This document shows, piece after piece, positions 16,534 through 24,858 of a stretch of 51,877 nucleotides of DNA; positions within the stretch are counted from its first letter, which is position 1; every line of letters starts with the position of its first letter. The stretch spans positions 1 to 51,877 of the forward strand of contig JADHUM010000022.1 of assembly GCA_016784545.1 (NCBI GenBank), written 5' to 3'. The DNA is from Candidatus Neomarinimicrobiota bacterium (GTDB taxonomy: Bacteria; Fidelibacterota; UBA8477; JABMPR01). The notes beneath the pieces were generated by a model. The model worked only from the letters and a program-made list of their open reading frames with translations, had not been told where the DNA came from and did not search any database. Both the position numbers and the translations under genes were made by a program.

Positions 16534-19029
16534 CTATCTAATCAGAACCATCTTTTGAGTGACGTGTGCGTTTGCACCGTTCAAAGAGTAGATGTAAATG
16601 CCTGTTGGCACGGCTTCGCCAGATGCATTGGTTGCATCCCAAACGAGGCTGTGACTACCAGCTGATTGATATCCAGTGTAGAGGGTCTTGATCTTCTGAC
16701 CGACAACATTGTAAATATCCAAACTGATCAGCCCATCCTGAGGAACACTATATCCAATAGTGGTGCTTGGATTGAAAGGATTGGGATAATTCTGATTCAG
16801 TCGGTACTCACTTGGATTTATTGCCACATCAAAATCTGGATCAATGGCAACACCACCTGGAGCTTCAATCAAATGCTTGACAGTATAATCGTCAAAATAG
16901 GCTGTTCCTGTAGGACTTGAGGTAAAACGAGCCCTAACAGAAATTCCTGTAGCATCTTCTGGAGCCTGCTCGGCAACTTCATAAAATGACCAGTCACTAT
17001 CGGCGGTTGTCTGATCAACATAGACGTATTTATCGCCACCTGTAGTGTTAAAGCCTTCATCCAGAACGACATCGTTATGGAAGAAATAGCAGAGGCCCAG
17101 ACGTTCATCAAGACGTTCCCTTCGAGTATAGGTAGGTTCAAAGGAACCGTCGAAATTCACACCTACAGTCTTAACCCAAACACCAACTTTATACCATTCA
17201 CCAGCTTCAACAGGATAAGGGATCGAATAATATACGATCTCAGAGGTTGAGCTGGTTGTATCTGGTTTATAAAGTTCCTGGGCATAGCTACCGCTGTGGG
17301 CTTCATTGTTGGTGACGGTACCATAGGAACCATTGTCACCGGCGTACCAGTTCAGCCAACCCGTGATAGTTTCAGCATTGCCATTAAATGGACCCATGCT
17401 CCAATCAGGAGTGGTGTTACAGGATACGTTATCAAAATAAGCAGTTCCCGTGGCATCTTTACCCATGACGAGCTTAATGTTAACGCTTGCTGGTTCTGCA
17501 CTGACAATGGTAACGGCTGAAAGCTCAGCCCAATCTGCGTCGGCAGCAGTCTGGTCAGCCCAGACATTTTCTGTGCCCAGCACATTGCCTGATCCATCCA
17601 AGAATTCAAACATAACACCAATTTTGGCATCATCACTGGCGGGACTAGTATTCACACCGGCTAATTTGACCATGGCACCGACATTATAGGTACCGGCCTG
17701 AGCATTGTTCCAGTATAGATTGGCATTATCAGCAGACATCCAACCCACCATATTGGCAGTAGCTGCCGCTTTGGTGATCATGAATGAGTGCATGCCGCCG
17801 TAGGCCATTGCTGCATCTGTTACACCAACATCGGTACCAAAAGTACCGTTCAGTGGTGACCAGAAGGCTGGTAGCTGATCTTCCATACCAGTATTACTCA
17901 ACAGTTCCTCACCGCCAACTTCACTCATATGTACTACTGAGAAATCATCAAAATAGGCGAGTCCTGTAGGACTTGAGGTAAAACGAGCCCTTACTGAGAT
18001 ACCAGTGGCATCTTCTGGAGCACGTTCCATGACGGTATAATAGGTCCAGTCATTATCTGTGGTCACTTGATCGACATAGACATATTTGTCTCCGCCTGTG
18101 GTGTTGAAGCCTTCATCCAGAACTGCATCGTTATGGAAGAAAAAGCATAGGCCGAGACGTTCATCCAGACGTTCTTTGCGAATAAAGGTACCTTCAAAGG
18201 CACCATCGAAATTCACGCCAACAGTCTTTACCCAGACACCGATTTTGTACCAATCGCCTGCTACGGCAGGAACTGGAATCGAGTAATAAACGATCTCAGA
18301 GGTCGAACTGGTAGTATCTGGTTTAAAGAGTTCTGCTGAATAGGAACCTGTATGTGCATCATTATTGGTAACGGTACCATAGGAACCATTGTCACCTGCA
18401 TACCAGTTCAGCCAACCCGTGATGGTTTCAGCATTGCCATTAAATGGACCCATGCTCCAATCAGGAGTGGTGTTACAGCCCACATTATCAAAATAAGCAG
18501 TTCCAGTAGCATCCTTACCCATAATGAGTTTGATATTTACTTCTGCTGGTTCGGCACTGATAATAGTGATAGCTGAGAGCTCAGCCCAATCTGCGTCGGC
18601 AGCAGTCTGGTCAGCCCAGACATTTTCTGTGCCCAGCACATTGCCTGATCCATCCAGGAATTCAAACATGACACCAATTTTGGCATCATCATTGGCTGGG
18701 CTAGTATTCACACCGGCCAATTTTACCATGGCACCAACATTGTAGGTACCTGCCTGAGCATTATTCCAATACAGGTTGGCATTGTTGGCAGATTGCCATC
18801 CAACCATATTGGCACCAACGGCGGCTTTGGTAATCATGAATGAATGCATCCCTCCATAAGCCATTGCTGCATCTGTCACACCAACATCAGTACCAAAAGT
18901 ACCGTTAAGGGGCGTCCAGAAAGCTGGTGTCTGGTCTTCCATACTAGGATTGACTAACAGATTTTCTTCTGCAAAGACAAAACTCAGTAAGACCAGGAGT
19001 AACGTGGTAGCGATTTTACGCATAGCCAT
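16534..19029 (-). CDS. T9SS-exported protein with duplicated CBM-like modules
   Basis: 831 residues from the ATG at 19029, chosen because GAAGGAG stands 8 bases upstream; a longer frame to 19089 would overlap the preceding gene. Signal peptide (MAMRKIATTLLLVLLSFVFA), then two near-identical 352-residue units (about 23-374 and 375-726). Each unit has two beta-sandwich modules of carbohydrate-binding CBM4/9-like character (LLVNPSMEDQTPAFW..., NGNAETITGWLNWYAGDNGSYG..., ending TGxAYFDDxxVxH). The last 85 residues are a T9SS type A sorting domain with LNQNYPNPFNPSTTIGYSVP and GIYIYSLNG...KMVLIR. No catalytic domain is visible. It probably binds the target glycan at the cell surface for the adjacent receptor. 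Confidence 0.85.
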   Translation of the reverse strand: MAMRKIATTLLLVLLSFVFAEENLLVNPSMEDQTPAFWTPLNGTFGTDVGVTDAAMAYGGMHSFMITKAAVGANMVGWQSANNANLYWNNAQAGTYNVGAMVKLAGVNTSPANDDAKIGVMFEFLDGSGNVLGTENVWADQTAADADWAELSAITIISAEPAEVNIKLIMGKDATGTAYFDNVGCNTTPDWSMGPFNGNAETITGWLNWYAGDNGSYGTVTNNDAHTGSYSAELFKPDTTSSTSEIVYYSIPVPAVAGDWYKIGVWVKTVGVNFDGAFEGTFIRKERLDERLGLCFFFHNDAVLDEGFNTTGGDKYVYVDQVTTDNDWTYYTVMERAPEDATGISVRARFTSSPTGLAYFDDFSVVHMSEVGGEELLSNTGMEDQLPAFWSPLNGTFGTDVGVTDAAMAYGGMHSFMITKAAATANMVGWMSADNANLYWNNAQAGTYNVGAMVKLAGVNTSPASDDAKIGVMFEFLDGSGNVLGTENVWADQTAADADWAELSAVTIVSAEPASVNIKLVMGKDATGTAYFDNVSCNTTPDWSMGPFNGNAETITGWLNWYAGDNGSYGTVTNNEAHSGSYAQELYKPDTTSSTSEIVYYSIPYPVEAGEWYKVGVWVKTVGVNFDGSFEPTYTRRERLDERLGLCYFFHNDVVLDEGFNTTGGDKYVYVDQTTADSDWSFYEVAEQAPEDATGISVRARFTSSPTGTAYFDDYTVKHLIEAPGGVAIDPDFDVAINPSEYRLNQNYPNPFNPSTTIGYSVPQDGLISLDIYNVVGQKIKTLYTGYQSAGSHSLVWDATNASGEAVPTGIYIYSLNGANAHVTQKMVLIR
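16852..18963 (-). repeat. 1056-bp tandem duplication within the CBM-like gene
   Basis: Corresponding bases are offset by exactly 1056 (for example the TCTTCC at 18935 and at 17879), giving two 352-codon units. Long stretches are identical at the DNA level, including the segment around the duplicated LYWNNAQAGTYNVG codons, while others carry mostly synonymous changes. This indicates a fairly recent duplication or ongoing gene conversion. Confidence 0.9.
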
Positions 19030-19045
19030 TTTCTTTCTCCTTCTA

Positions 19046-21043
19046 TTAATTGCCATTGTGGTTTTCCGTGATACTCCCCACAAGTGCATCCTCCGTTTCC
19101 CTGGCTACAGCTTGTTCAGTATCTACGACTTGACAAAAAGACTTCGGGGGCAATTCAACCCGAAAATTCTTGATGGTTTTCGTTTTATTCCTCAATCGCA
19201 CGTCGAAAGCACGTGGCTCCCAGGCGTGATTAAACAAAAATTCTTTGGTTTCATGGTTGCGCGTGAAGCGCATAAATTCGCCAGCTGAGTTAACACAGCT
19301 GGAACCTGCACTCATATTCTCTTCTCGAATGGCAGCATAAATCATGGTGATCAGATCCCGATGATCATCGTGGCAGGATTGCATCATGAGCATCTCAAAA
19401 GGGAAGAGTGAAAAATAAATAAAGCCCAATCCTCGGGCTTTTCTCACCAAGACAGGACGGCCTTGGTCGTCTTGCAATAACACATCAGCAGATTTTACTT
19501 CAGCAGGTAGATAGGCCAGGGAGCGCATGTTTTTTAAAAAACCCAGATCGATGTTTATTGATGTGGTTCCGAAAGGACCCCATGAACAGGGGCTGGAGAT
19601 GGTCATGGTCTCATCAGGATAAAAATCAGGGAGACCAAAACGCAAATTTGATTCCACACCCATTATTTCATCCAGATCCACCATCCAGTGATCATTAGCG
19701 AAACTTGTGTAAAGCACTCCCCCAGTATCTACATTTTTCAGGATTTGCTCCCAAAATGGCGCACTCAGCCGTTTCAATGCAGGTAGCCACAAAGTGGCTT
19801 GCGTTAACACGAAGGAGGCGTGATGCGTGAAGTGGATGTCATGATCCTGGGAACGGTATTCAACTCCAGGTTCATGTATACACGTTGGCAAAGCACCGGA
19901 ACTGGCCAGTGCGCCGTAAGTATGTAGATATAAATCGTATTTTTCGTCAGTATCCCGATCCCAATCAAAGGGGTATGGATAATAAAAGTTGGAGGGAATG
20001 ATCAAATAGCTGTCGCGAGGAGCCAGTTCCCAATTGTCTGCAGACAATTCCTGAGAAAGATGTGAAATTTTCTGCATTTCATCCAATGCGGGTCGAAAAC
20101 TTCCATCAGATCGACGTAGACCAAATCGATTTTCAAAAGTATTGTGGAGATAGGGTCTTAAATTTGACTTCTCAAAATCGGTCCAACACCAATTCAGGGC
20201 AGCTGTTGCCCCTGCTTGCAATGCTGAAAAAATGACCTCCTTGTAATACAGAGCCTGGTTCTCCTCAGAACCCATGGAGATGGAGTGTCCAAACTCCTCC
20301 AGAAATATTTCCTTTTTCCAGGATTTGGCCATGAGAATTCTAAATCCCGAAGTATAGGCCTGTGGCCAATAGTCGTCATAACGTGGATAAAAATGGACAC
20401 CTAGAATGTCTTGTAGAGGCGCTAGCTCCCTCAATTTGTAATGGGTAGAAGGCTCTAAATTATTTTCCCTGCCGATACCAGTTATCTCAGGCGACCACAC
20501 CCCATCACCTATCACGACAGGTCTGGAATCATTTTCCTTGATGAACCTGATAATCTCCGTAAACCACTTGGTAACTTCGTCAGCATTTTTTCCTGGGAAG
20601 TCATTGGGCATCTCATTTGACAGGCACCACCCAGCGATCTGTTTTGAATGAGCAGAAAGATCCAGAATGGTTTTGATGAATGCTTTTTGTTCTGCTAACA
20701 CCTGAGGATCAGAGAAGAAATGGTCATCATCCCAACCATCCACGCGATAATTTTGACCAGACATATGCCCTACAAATAGCGTTGGCAGGGCCTGCAGGTC
20801 AGCCGCCTCAAGATGAGTCAGAACGCTCCTATAATGCTCTAATTGTTGGGGATCAATCTGACCCTGCTTTACAAAATCGGGGGTAAACAGGAAAAAGCGG
20901 ACCAGGTCTATACCTGCATCGCTCATTTGATGGAAATCGTGGAGGACCTCTGCTGAATCCCATTCTGACCACATTTTTATCGCAGTGGAAGCGGGCCAGT
21001 AATTGACGCCAATCTTGAAGGGATTATTACTCAGCAGGTTCAT
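19046..21043 (-). CDS. GH5-like (clan A) glycosidase, mannanase-like
   Basis: 665 residues without an obvious signal peptide. The first 330 residues form a TIM barrel in the style of COG3934 endo-beta-mannanases: FKIGVNYWPAS, DLVRFFLFTPDF, the acid/base site in GWCLSNEMPNDF (Glu144 after Asn143), and the nucleophile in EIFLEEFGHS (Glu250). After a linker, a C-terminal region (about 380-600, GALASSGALPTCIHEPGVEYR..., LVRKARGLGFIYFSLFPFEM) resembles the glutamine-amidotransferase-like domain that follows the barrel in several beta-galactosidase and mannosidase families. A beta-mannoside or beta-galactoside substrate fits. It starts 4 bases after the LacI-type gene, so it is the first enzyme of the regulated operon. 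The subfamily is not resolved. Confidence 0.85.
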   Translation of the reverse strand: MNLLSNNPFKIGVNYWPASTAIKMWSEWDSAEVLHDFHQMSDAGIDLVRFFLFTPDFVKQGQIDPQQLEHYRSVLTHLEAADLQALPTLFVGHMSGQNYRVDGWDDDHFFSDPQVLAEQKAFIKTILDLSAHSKQIAGWCLSNEMPNDFPGKNADEVTKWFTEIIRFIKENDSRPVVIGDGVWSPEITGIGRENNLEPSTHYKLRELAPLQDILGVHFYPRYDDYWPQAYTSGFRILMAKSWKKEIFLEEFGHSISMGSEENQALYYKEVIFSALQAGATAALNWCWTDFEKSNLRPYLHNTFENRFGLRRSDGSFRPALDEMQKISHLSQELSADNWELAPRDSYLIIPSNFYYPYPFDWDRDTDEKYDLYLHTYGALASSGALPTCIHEPGVEYRSQDHDIHFTHHASFVLTQATLWLPALKRLSAPFWEQILKNVDTGGVLYTSFANDHWMVDLDEIMGVESNLRFGLPDFYPDETMTISSPCSWGPFGTTSINIDLGFLKNMRSLAYLPAEVKSADVLLQDDQGRPVLVRKARGLGFIYFSLFPFEMLMMQSCHDDHRDLITMIYAAIREENMSAGSSCVNSAGEFMRFTRNHETKEFLFNHAWEPRAFDVRLRNKTKTIKNFRVELPPKSFCQVVDTEQAVARETEDALVGSITENHNGN

Positions 21044-21047
21044 CTTA

Positions 21048-22064
21048 TTAGGAAGTATCTCTACACACGCACCCTACACCGATGGTTCTGGTCTGTGGTC
21101 TTTGTGCTGTATTGTTTATTATTTCTATAAGGAGTTTATAAGCTTCTTTACCCAGATCCATTTTGGGCACGTGGACAGTCGAAAGAGGCGGTGAGTGAAA
21201 ACGAGCAGCATAGATATCATCGAATCCTATGACTGCGATATCTCCTGGCACCTCTATTTTCTGGCGTCTCAACTCTTCCATGACACCAATGGCCAGCGTG
21301 TCATTGGCACAGAAGACGGCATCGATGGGCATTTTCTTTGCCAATAATTGTCTCATACCTTCGATGCCTGATTCACGGGTAATTTCTTGATTCGATTGAA
21401 ATACGAGGTCAGAAATCTGTCCTTCAGATATCAACCCCAAATCTCGATTTGCTGCTACATATGCTCTATAGCGTTCCCTAATTGAAGGGTGGTCTGCTGA
21501 TCCACCAACGTATGCAATATGTTTCCGCTTTGCTTTTGCTAATTCTTGGATTGCAGTGTATACACCGTTGTAATTGTCAACCAGTACCTTGTTATAATTT
21601 TTGCCGGGTATGTCATAATCAAGCAGAACAAATGGAATTTTACGTTTTTCAAGCAAGGCAACCAGATTATGAGGGACTCTTCCGGCAAGCACAACGCCGT
21701 CCACATCATTAAATTTAAGGAAACGCGGCAAATCAGTTGATGTATTAAAATCCAGCTTTACGGTTGTTAACAGGATATAATAATCACTGTCTCGGGTAGC
21801 CAGCTCCATGCCCAGGAAACATTGGGAGTAGAACATCTCTATCTCAGAGAAGTGATCTTCCCAGATAATAAATCCGATATTCCCTGTGGTTTTACGAGCC
21901 AATTGGCTGGCAGACCGCTTTGGATGATAATCTAGTTTTTTTATGGTTTCCTGAACCAGCTTACGTGTCTCAGCGTTTACACCGGGACGACTATTAAGGA
22001 CAAGCGAAACGGTAGCGGTGGAAACACCGGCTTGGTCCGCGATCATCTTAATGGTAGGTTTCAT
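21048..22064 (-). CDS. LacI-family transcriptional regulator
   Basis: 338 residues. The N-terminal helix-turn-helix reads TIKMIADQAGVSTATVSLVLNSRPGVNAETRKLVQETIKKLDYHPKRSASQLA, a textbook LacI/PurR domain with hinge helix. It is followed by a periplasmic-binding-protein-like effector domain (GNIGFIIWEDHF..., DAVFCANDTLAIGVMEELRR, GDIAVIGFDDIYAARFHSPPLSTVHVP). It should repress the downstream glycan operon and probably its own promoter until a sugar binds. I chose ATG 22064; a TTG two codons earlier (22070) is possible. It is the first gene of a co-directional run of 14 genes and is divergent from the GH63-type gene. Confidence 0.93.
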   Translation of the reverse strand: MKPTIKMIADQAGVSTATVSLVLNSRPGVNAETRKLVQETIKKLDYHPKRSASQLARKTTGNIGFIIWEDHFSEIEMFYSQCFLGMELATRDSDYYILLTTVKLDFNTSTDLPRFLKFNDVDGVVLAGRVPHNLVALLEKRKIPFVLLDYDIPGKNYNKVLVDNYNGVYTAIQELAKAKRKHIAYVGGSADHPSIRERYRAYVAANRDLGLISEGQISDLVFQSNQEITRESGIEGMRQLLAKKMPIDAVFCANDTLAIGVMEELRRQKIEVPGDIAVIGFDDIYAARFHSPPLSTVHVPKMDLGKEAYKLLIEIINNTAQRPQTRTIGVGCVCRDTS

Positions 22065-22096
22065 TTCCAAAAAGTCTTAAAGTTTTATTAAAGTTA

Positions 22097-22112
22097 TTTA
22101 AATCGGTTTAAA
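22097..22112. promoter_or_regulatory. Candidate LacI-type operator
   Basis: TTTAAATCGGTTTAAA is a near-perfect 16-bp palindrome with a central CG, the usual shape of LacI/PurR-family operators. It lies 33 bases upstream of the LacI-type start (22064) and 60 bases upstream of the divergent GH63-type start (22172), so one site could control both directions. No experimental support is possible from sequence alone. Confidence 0.55.
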
Positions 22113-22171
22113 GATATTTATATTTGTTTAGATGTCAACCTTTAATGTTTACCTAAATTCAGGAGCCTTGA

Positions 22172-23479
22172 TTGTATAATAACATAGACTTGCAAGGGTT
22201 GGCATTACGGGCCCGGGGCATCCTGAAGTTGAATGACCTGGGGACTTCCACCAAACCCTCCCCCAAACTATACCCTCACCAATGGAACTGGGATTCAGCA
22301 TTTATTGCTCTTGGTCTATCACATTCCGATACAAATCGGGCTCAAACGGAAATCAAATCCATGGTACAGGCTCAGTGGGAAACAGGAATGATCCCGCACA
22401 TTGTTTTTAACCCAGAGGCTATCAATTACCATCCCGGTCCTGAATATTGGGGGACACAAATTACAGACGCCCCAGCCACAATTCGAACCAGTGGCATTAC
22501 CCAACCCCCCGTCCTTGCACAGGCAGCTCTGGGGGTCTATGAGAATTCAGCCAAATCTCCTGCAGATCTAGCTTTCCTATCGGAGATCTACCCTGCATTA
22601 TTAAAAGAAACAAATTTCCTCTATAACGAACGTGACCCCTCTCAGGGTGGGCTTTCCTTTATTTGTCATCCCTGGGAAAGTGGTATGGACAACTCTCCCT
22701 GTTGGGATATTCCCCTCAATAATTTTGAAATGAAGTTTAAGCCCGAATTCATGCGCAAGGATAAAAAGGACATACCGGCAAATCAGCGACCCAGCGATGA
22801 TGAATACTCCCGCTACTCTTATCTGGTTCAAGCCTATGCCGGTGTGAACTGGGACCAGTCAAAAATCCTGGACCTAAATCTGTTTCAAGTCCAGTCAGTC
22901 CTCTTCAATGTGCTTCAGCTGGAATCCATGAAGGCCTTGTCCAGGATCGCTAAACTTGTGGATATGCCGAGTGACAAAATTAACCAAAGAATCCAACAAA
23001 GTCTGGAAAGCTTTGAAAACAAGCTATGGGACAAGGATTCTCAGAGGTATCTGGATTATGACTTGAGTGGAAATGCTCTGATTGAGACCGACAATATCAG
23101 CCAGTTTCTACCCCTCTTTGCCGGGATACCCCCAGCTGAAAAAGCTGAAGCCATAATTTCCAGACTGCAGTCTCAAGACTATTGGCCTGAAAAGGGTTGG
23201 GGTATCTGCACCCAAGCTAGAAGCAGCGCTGATTTTGATCTGGAATGCTATTGGCGCGGACCTGTTTGGATCAACACAAACTGGATGATCACTAAGGGTT
23301 TGGAAAAATACAATCGTCCACAACTGGCGAAATGTCTGGCCCATGAGACGCTTGATCTGGTGGATAAATTCGGATTCTTTGAATACTTTAATTCTGATAC
23401 GGGTCAGGGTTTGGGCAGTGATAATTTTTCATGGACTGCAGCGCTGGTACTGGATTTGATTGAATCGGGATATAGCTGA
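22172..23479 (+). CDS. GH63-type glycosidase, mannosyl/glucosylglycerate hydrolase-like
   Basis: 435 residues, single (alpha/alpha)6 barrel, no signal peptide. Motifs match the compact GH63 mannosylglycerate/glucosylglycerate hydrolases: HQWNWDSAFIALGL (36-49), CHPWESGMDNSPCWD (165-179, Asp173 as likely acid), CYWRGPVWINTNWM, and FFEYFNSDTGQGLGSDNFSWTAALVLDL (402 on, Glu404 as likely base). These enzymes cleave alpha-mannosyl- or alpha-glucosyl-glycerate and related small glycosides in the cytoplasm. The TTG start at 22172 is supported by AGGAG six bases upstream. It is the only plus-strand gene of the sugar region, transcribed away from the LacI-type gene, and its stop lies 4 bases from the stop of the convergent gene. 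Confidence 0.85.
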   Translation: MYNNIDLQGLALRARGILKLNDLGTSTKPSPKLYPHQWNWDSAFIALGLSHSDTNRAQTEIKSMVQAQWETGMIPHIVFNPEAINYHPGPEYWGTQITDAPATIRTSGITQPPVLAQAALGVYENSAKSPADLAFLSEIYPALLKETNFLYNERDPSQGGLSFICHPWESGMDNSPCWDIPLNNFEMKFKPEFMRKDKKDIPANQRPSDDEYSRYSYLVQAYAGVNWDQSKILDLNLFQVQSVLFNVLQLESMKALSRIAKLVDMPSDKINQRIQQSLESFENKLWDKDSQRYLDYDLSGNALIETDNISQFLPLFAGIPPAEKAEAIISRLQSQDYWPEKGWGICTQARSSADFDLECYWRGPVWINTNWMITKGLEKYNRPQLAKCLAHETLDLVDKFGFFEYFNSDTGQGLGSDNFSWTAALVLDLIESGYS

Positions 23480-23483
23480 ACCC

Positions 23484-24413
23484 TCAGCGCTTCTTTACTG
23501 TAAATGGATCAGGTATACGACCGATAAATTCGCCATCGTTACCATAATTTTCAAAAGCCATAAGCCTCCAGCCTGCCTCACTTGAATCGATAAACTTCCC
23601 GCTATATAGCAGCCCATTCTTATCGCTAAACAACCAGGGATCATCGGTATGTGTGAATGGTCCCAGGGGTGTATCTCCGTGATAAGAGGCGAATCCCGTC
23701 ACGGGTGGTTTATTTGTCCGATCCAGAAGGGCTTTTGAATGTGTAAACCTATCGGTGCTGAAAAGCAAATGGGTCTTTGAATCAACTTCAATAAGCTGTG
23801 GAACCTCCAGTTGCCCAAAATGACCAGGTTGTGTTACAGGTGGTTGAACTTTCCAATTGAGCAGGTCATTGGAAACAGCATGAGCGATGACTCCCCTACC
23901 ATCCGGTATTCCAGCGTTTACCCGCGCAGTGATATAGGCGTGGAATTCACCTCCATACTCAAAAACCCAGGGGTCGCGCCAGGCCTGATCATGCCAGGCA
24001 TCCAGATCGAGAAGTTCATACCATCGCGGATCAGCTTCAATAATTGGATTTCCAGAATACTTATCCCAATGAATCAGATCCTTAGATGTAGCAAGGCCAA
24101 TCCTTTGAACCAATCCCTTTTCCCTTTTATTCACACCTGTATAAAACAGATAGTATGTATCGCCATTTTTATAGGTGCAGCCAGTCCAGGTGGCTTCATC
24201 ATCCCACTCACCTCGGGCTCCAGGGGCAAGCGCATCAGGTAGAATTTCCCATTTAATCAGATCCGTTGATCTGGCATGACCAATTGATGCATTAAAATGT
24301 CTGAGCCGTTCATCTCCCAATGATTTGGGTGCCTGGAGGAAGAAAATGTGATGCTGATCATCCTCCTTGTATAGCCAGAAATCCCAGACCCATTTGTCAA
24401 CAAATTCAAGCAT
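23484..24413 (-). CDS. GH32/GH68-like (clan J) five-bladed propeller glycosidase
   Basis: 309 residues, no signal peptide. The three acidic sites of clan GH-J are visible: WVWDFWLY (Asp11 as nucleophile in place of the usual MNDPNG), WRDPWVF (Asp147, transition-state stabiliser), and QLEVPQLIEV (Glu203, acid/base in the EC-like motif). Repeats of the NDLLNW/KDLIHW type mark propeller blades. Family knowledge suggests beta-fructosidase or a related furanosidase; the absent C-terminal beta-sandwich and altered first motif make the substrate uncertain, and GH43-type activity is an alternative. GAGG stands 6 bases before the ATG. It is the last gene of the 31.7-23.5 kb run. Confidence 0.8.
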   Translation of the reverse strand: MLEFVDKWVWDFWLYKEDDQHHIFFLQAPKSLGDERLRHFNASIGHARSTDLIKWEILPDALAPGARGEWDDEATWTGCTYKNGDTYYLFYTGVNKREKGLVQRIGLATSKDLIHWDKYSGNPIIEADPRWYELLDLDAWHDQAWRDPWVFEYGGEFHAYITARVNAGIPDGRGVIAHAVSNDLLNWKVQPPVTQPGHFGQLEVPQLIEVDSKTHLLFSTDRFTHSKALLDRTNKPPVTGFASYHGDTPLGPFTHTDDPWLFSDKNGLLYSGKFIDSSEAGWRLMAFENYGNDGEFIGRIPDPFTVKKR

Positions 24414-24451
24414 GTGATCCTCAGTTGTTATACTCGCAGTTAATTCTTTGA

Positions 24452-24811
24452 TTACCAGTCCAATTGATGATCAGGCACACCCATGGATTTTCCGTAATGC
24501 TGGGCCTTTTGCTTGGTCTCATTGTCTTCCCTTGGATAAGTAAATATTTTCTTATGAAATATGACATACTCGCTGTTTGAATCTGACAAGTTAGCATACC
24601 ATTTATTCAAAATTGAATGAGAAACTGTCACTGCAAATTCTGCCATGTCTGCTTCTAAACCTTCGACATATATCGCTGTCCAAATTTTTGGTTGCCAATT
24701 AACAGCACGTTTACCAACGTTCCAGCTTTCCTCTTTGGTTATAGTTATCCTGTGGTCATGCAAAACATCAGCATTTTCAAGACTTTCTTTTAAAATCAGT
24801 CCTGTGAACAT
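24452..24811 (-). CDS. Small conserved protein of unknown function
   Basis: 119 residues, no signal peptide or membrane segment, with a compact alpha/beta appearance. It begins MFTGLILKESLENADVL and ends KAQHYGKSMGVPDHQLDW; I have a sense of similar small proteins with a closing IPE/DHQLDW motif in FCB genomes but cannot name a family. GGAG lies about 9 bases before the ATG, coding pattern looks normal, and it fits head-to-tail between the GxGYxYP-like gene and the GH32-like gene, so it is very probably expressed. No function is proposed. Confidence 0.65.
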   Translation of the reverse strand: MFTGLILKESLENADVLHDHRITITKEESWNVGKRAVNWQPKIWTAIYVEGLEADMAEFAVTVSHSILNKWYANLSDSNSEYVIFHKKIFTYPREDNETKQKAQHYGKSMGVPDHQLDW

Positions 24812-24858
24812 AAACTGATCTCCAATCCGTTAATCATTCTAGAGGACATGCCCATTAA

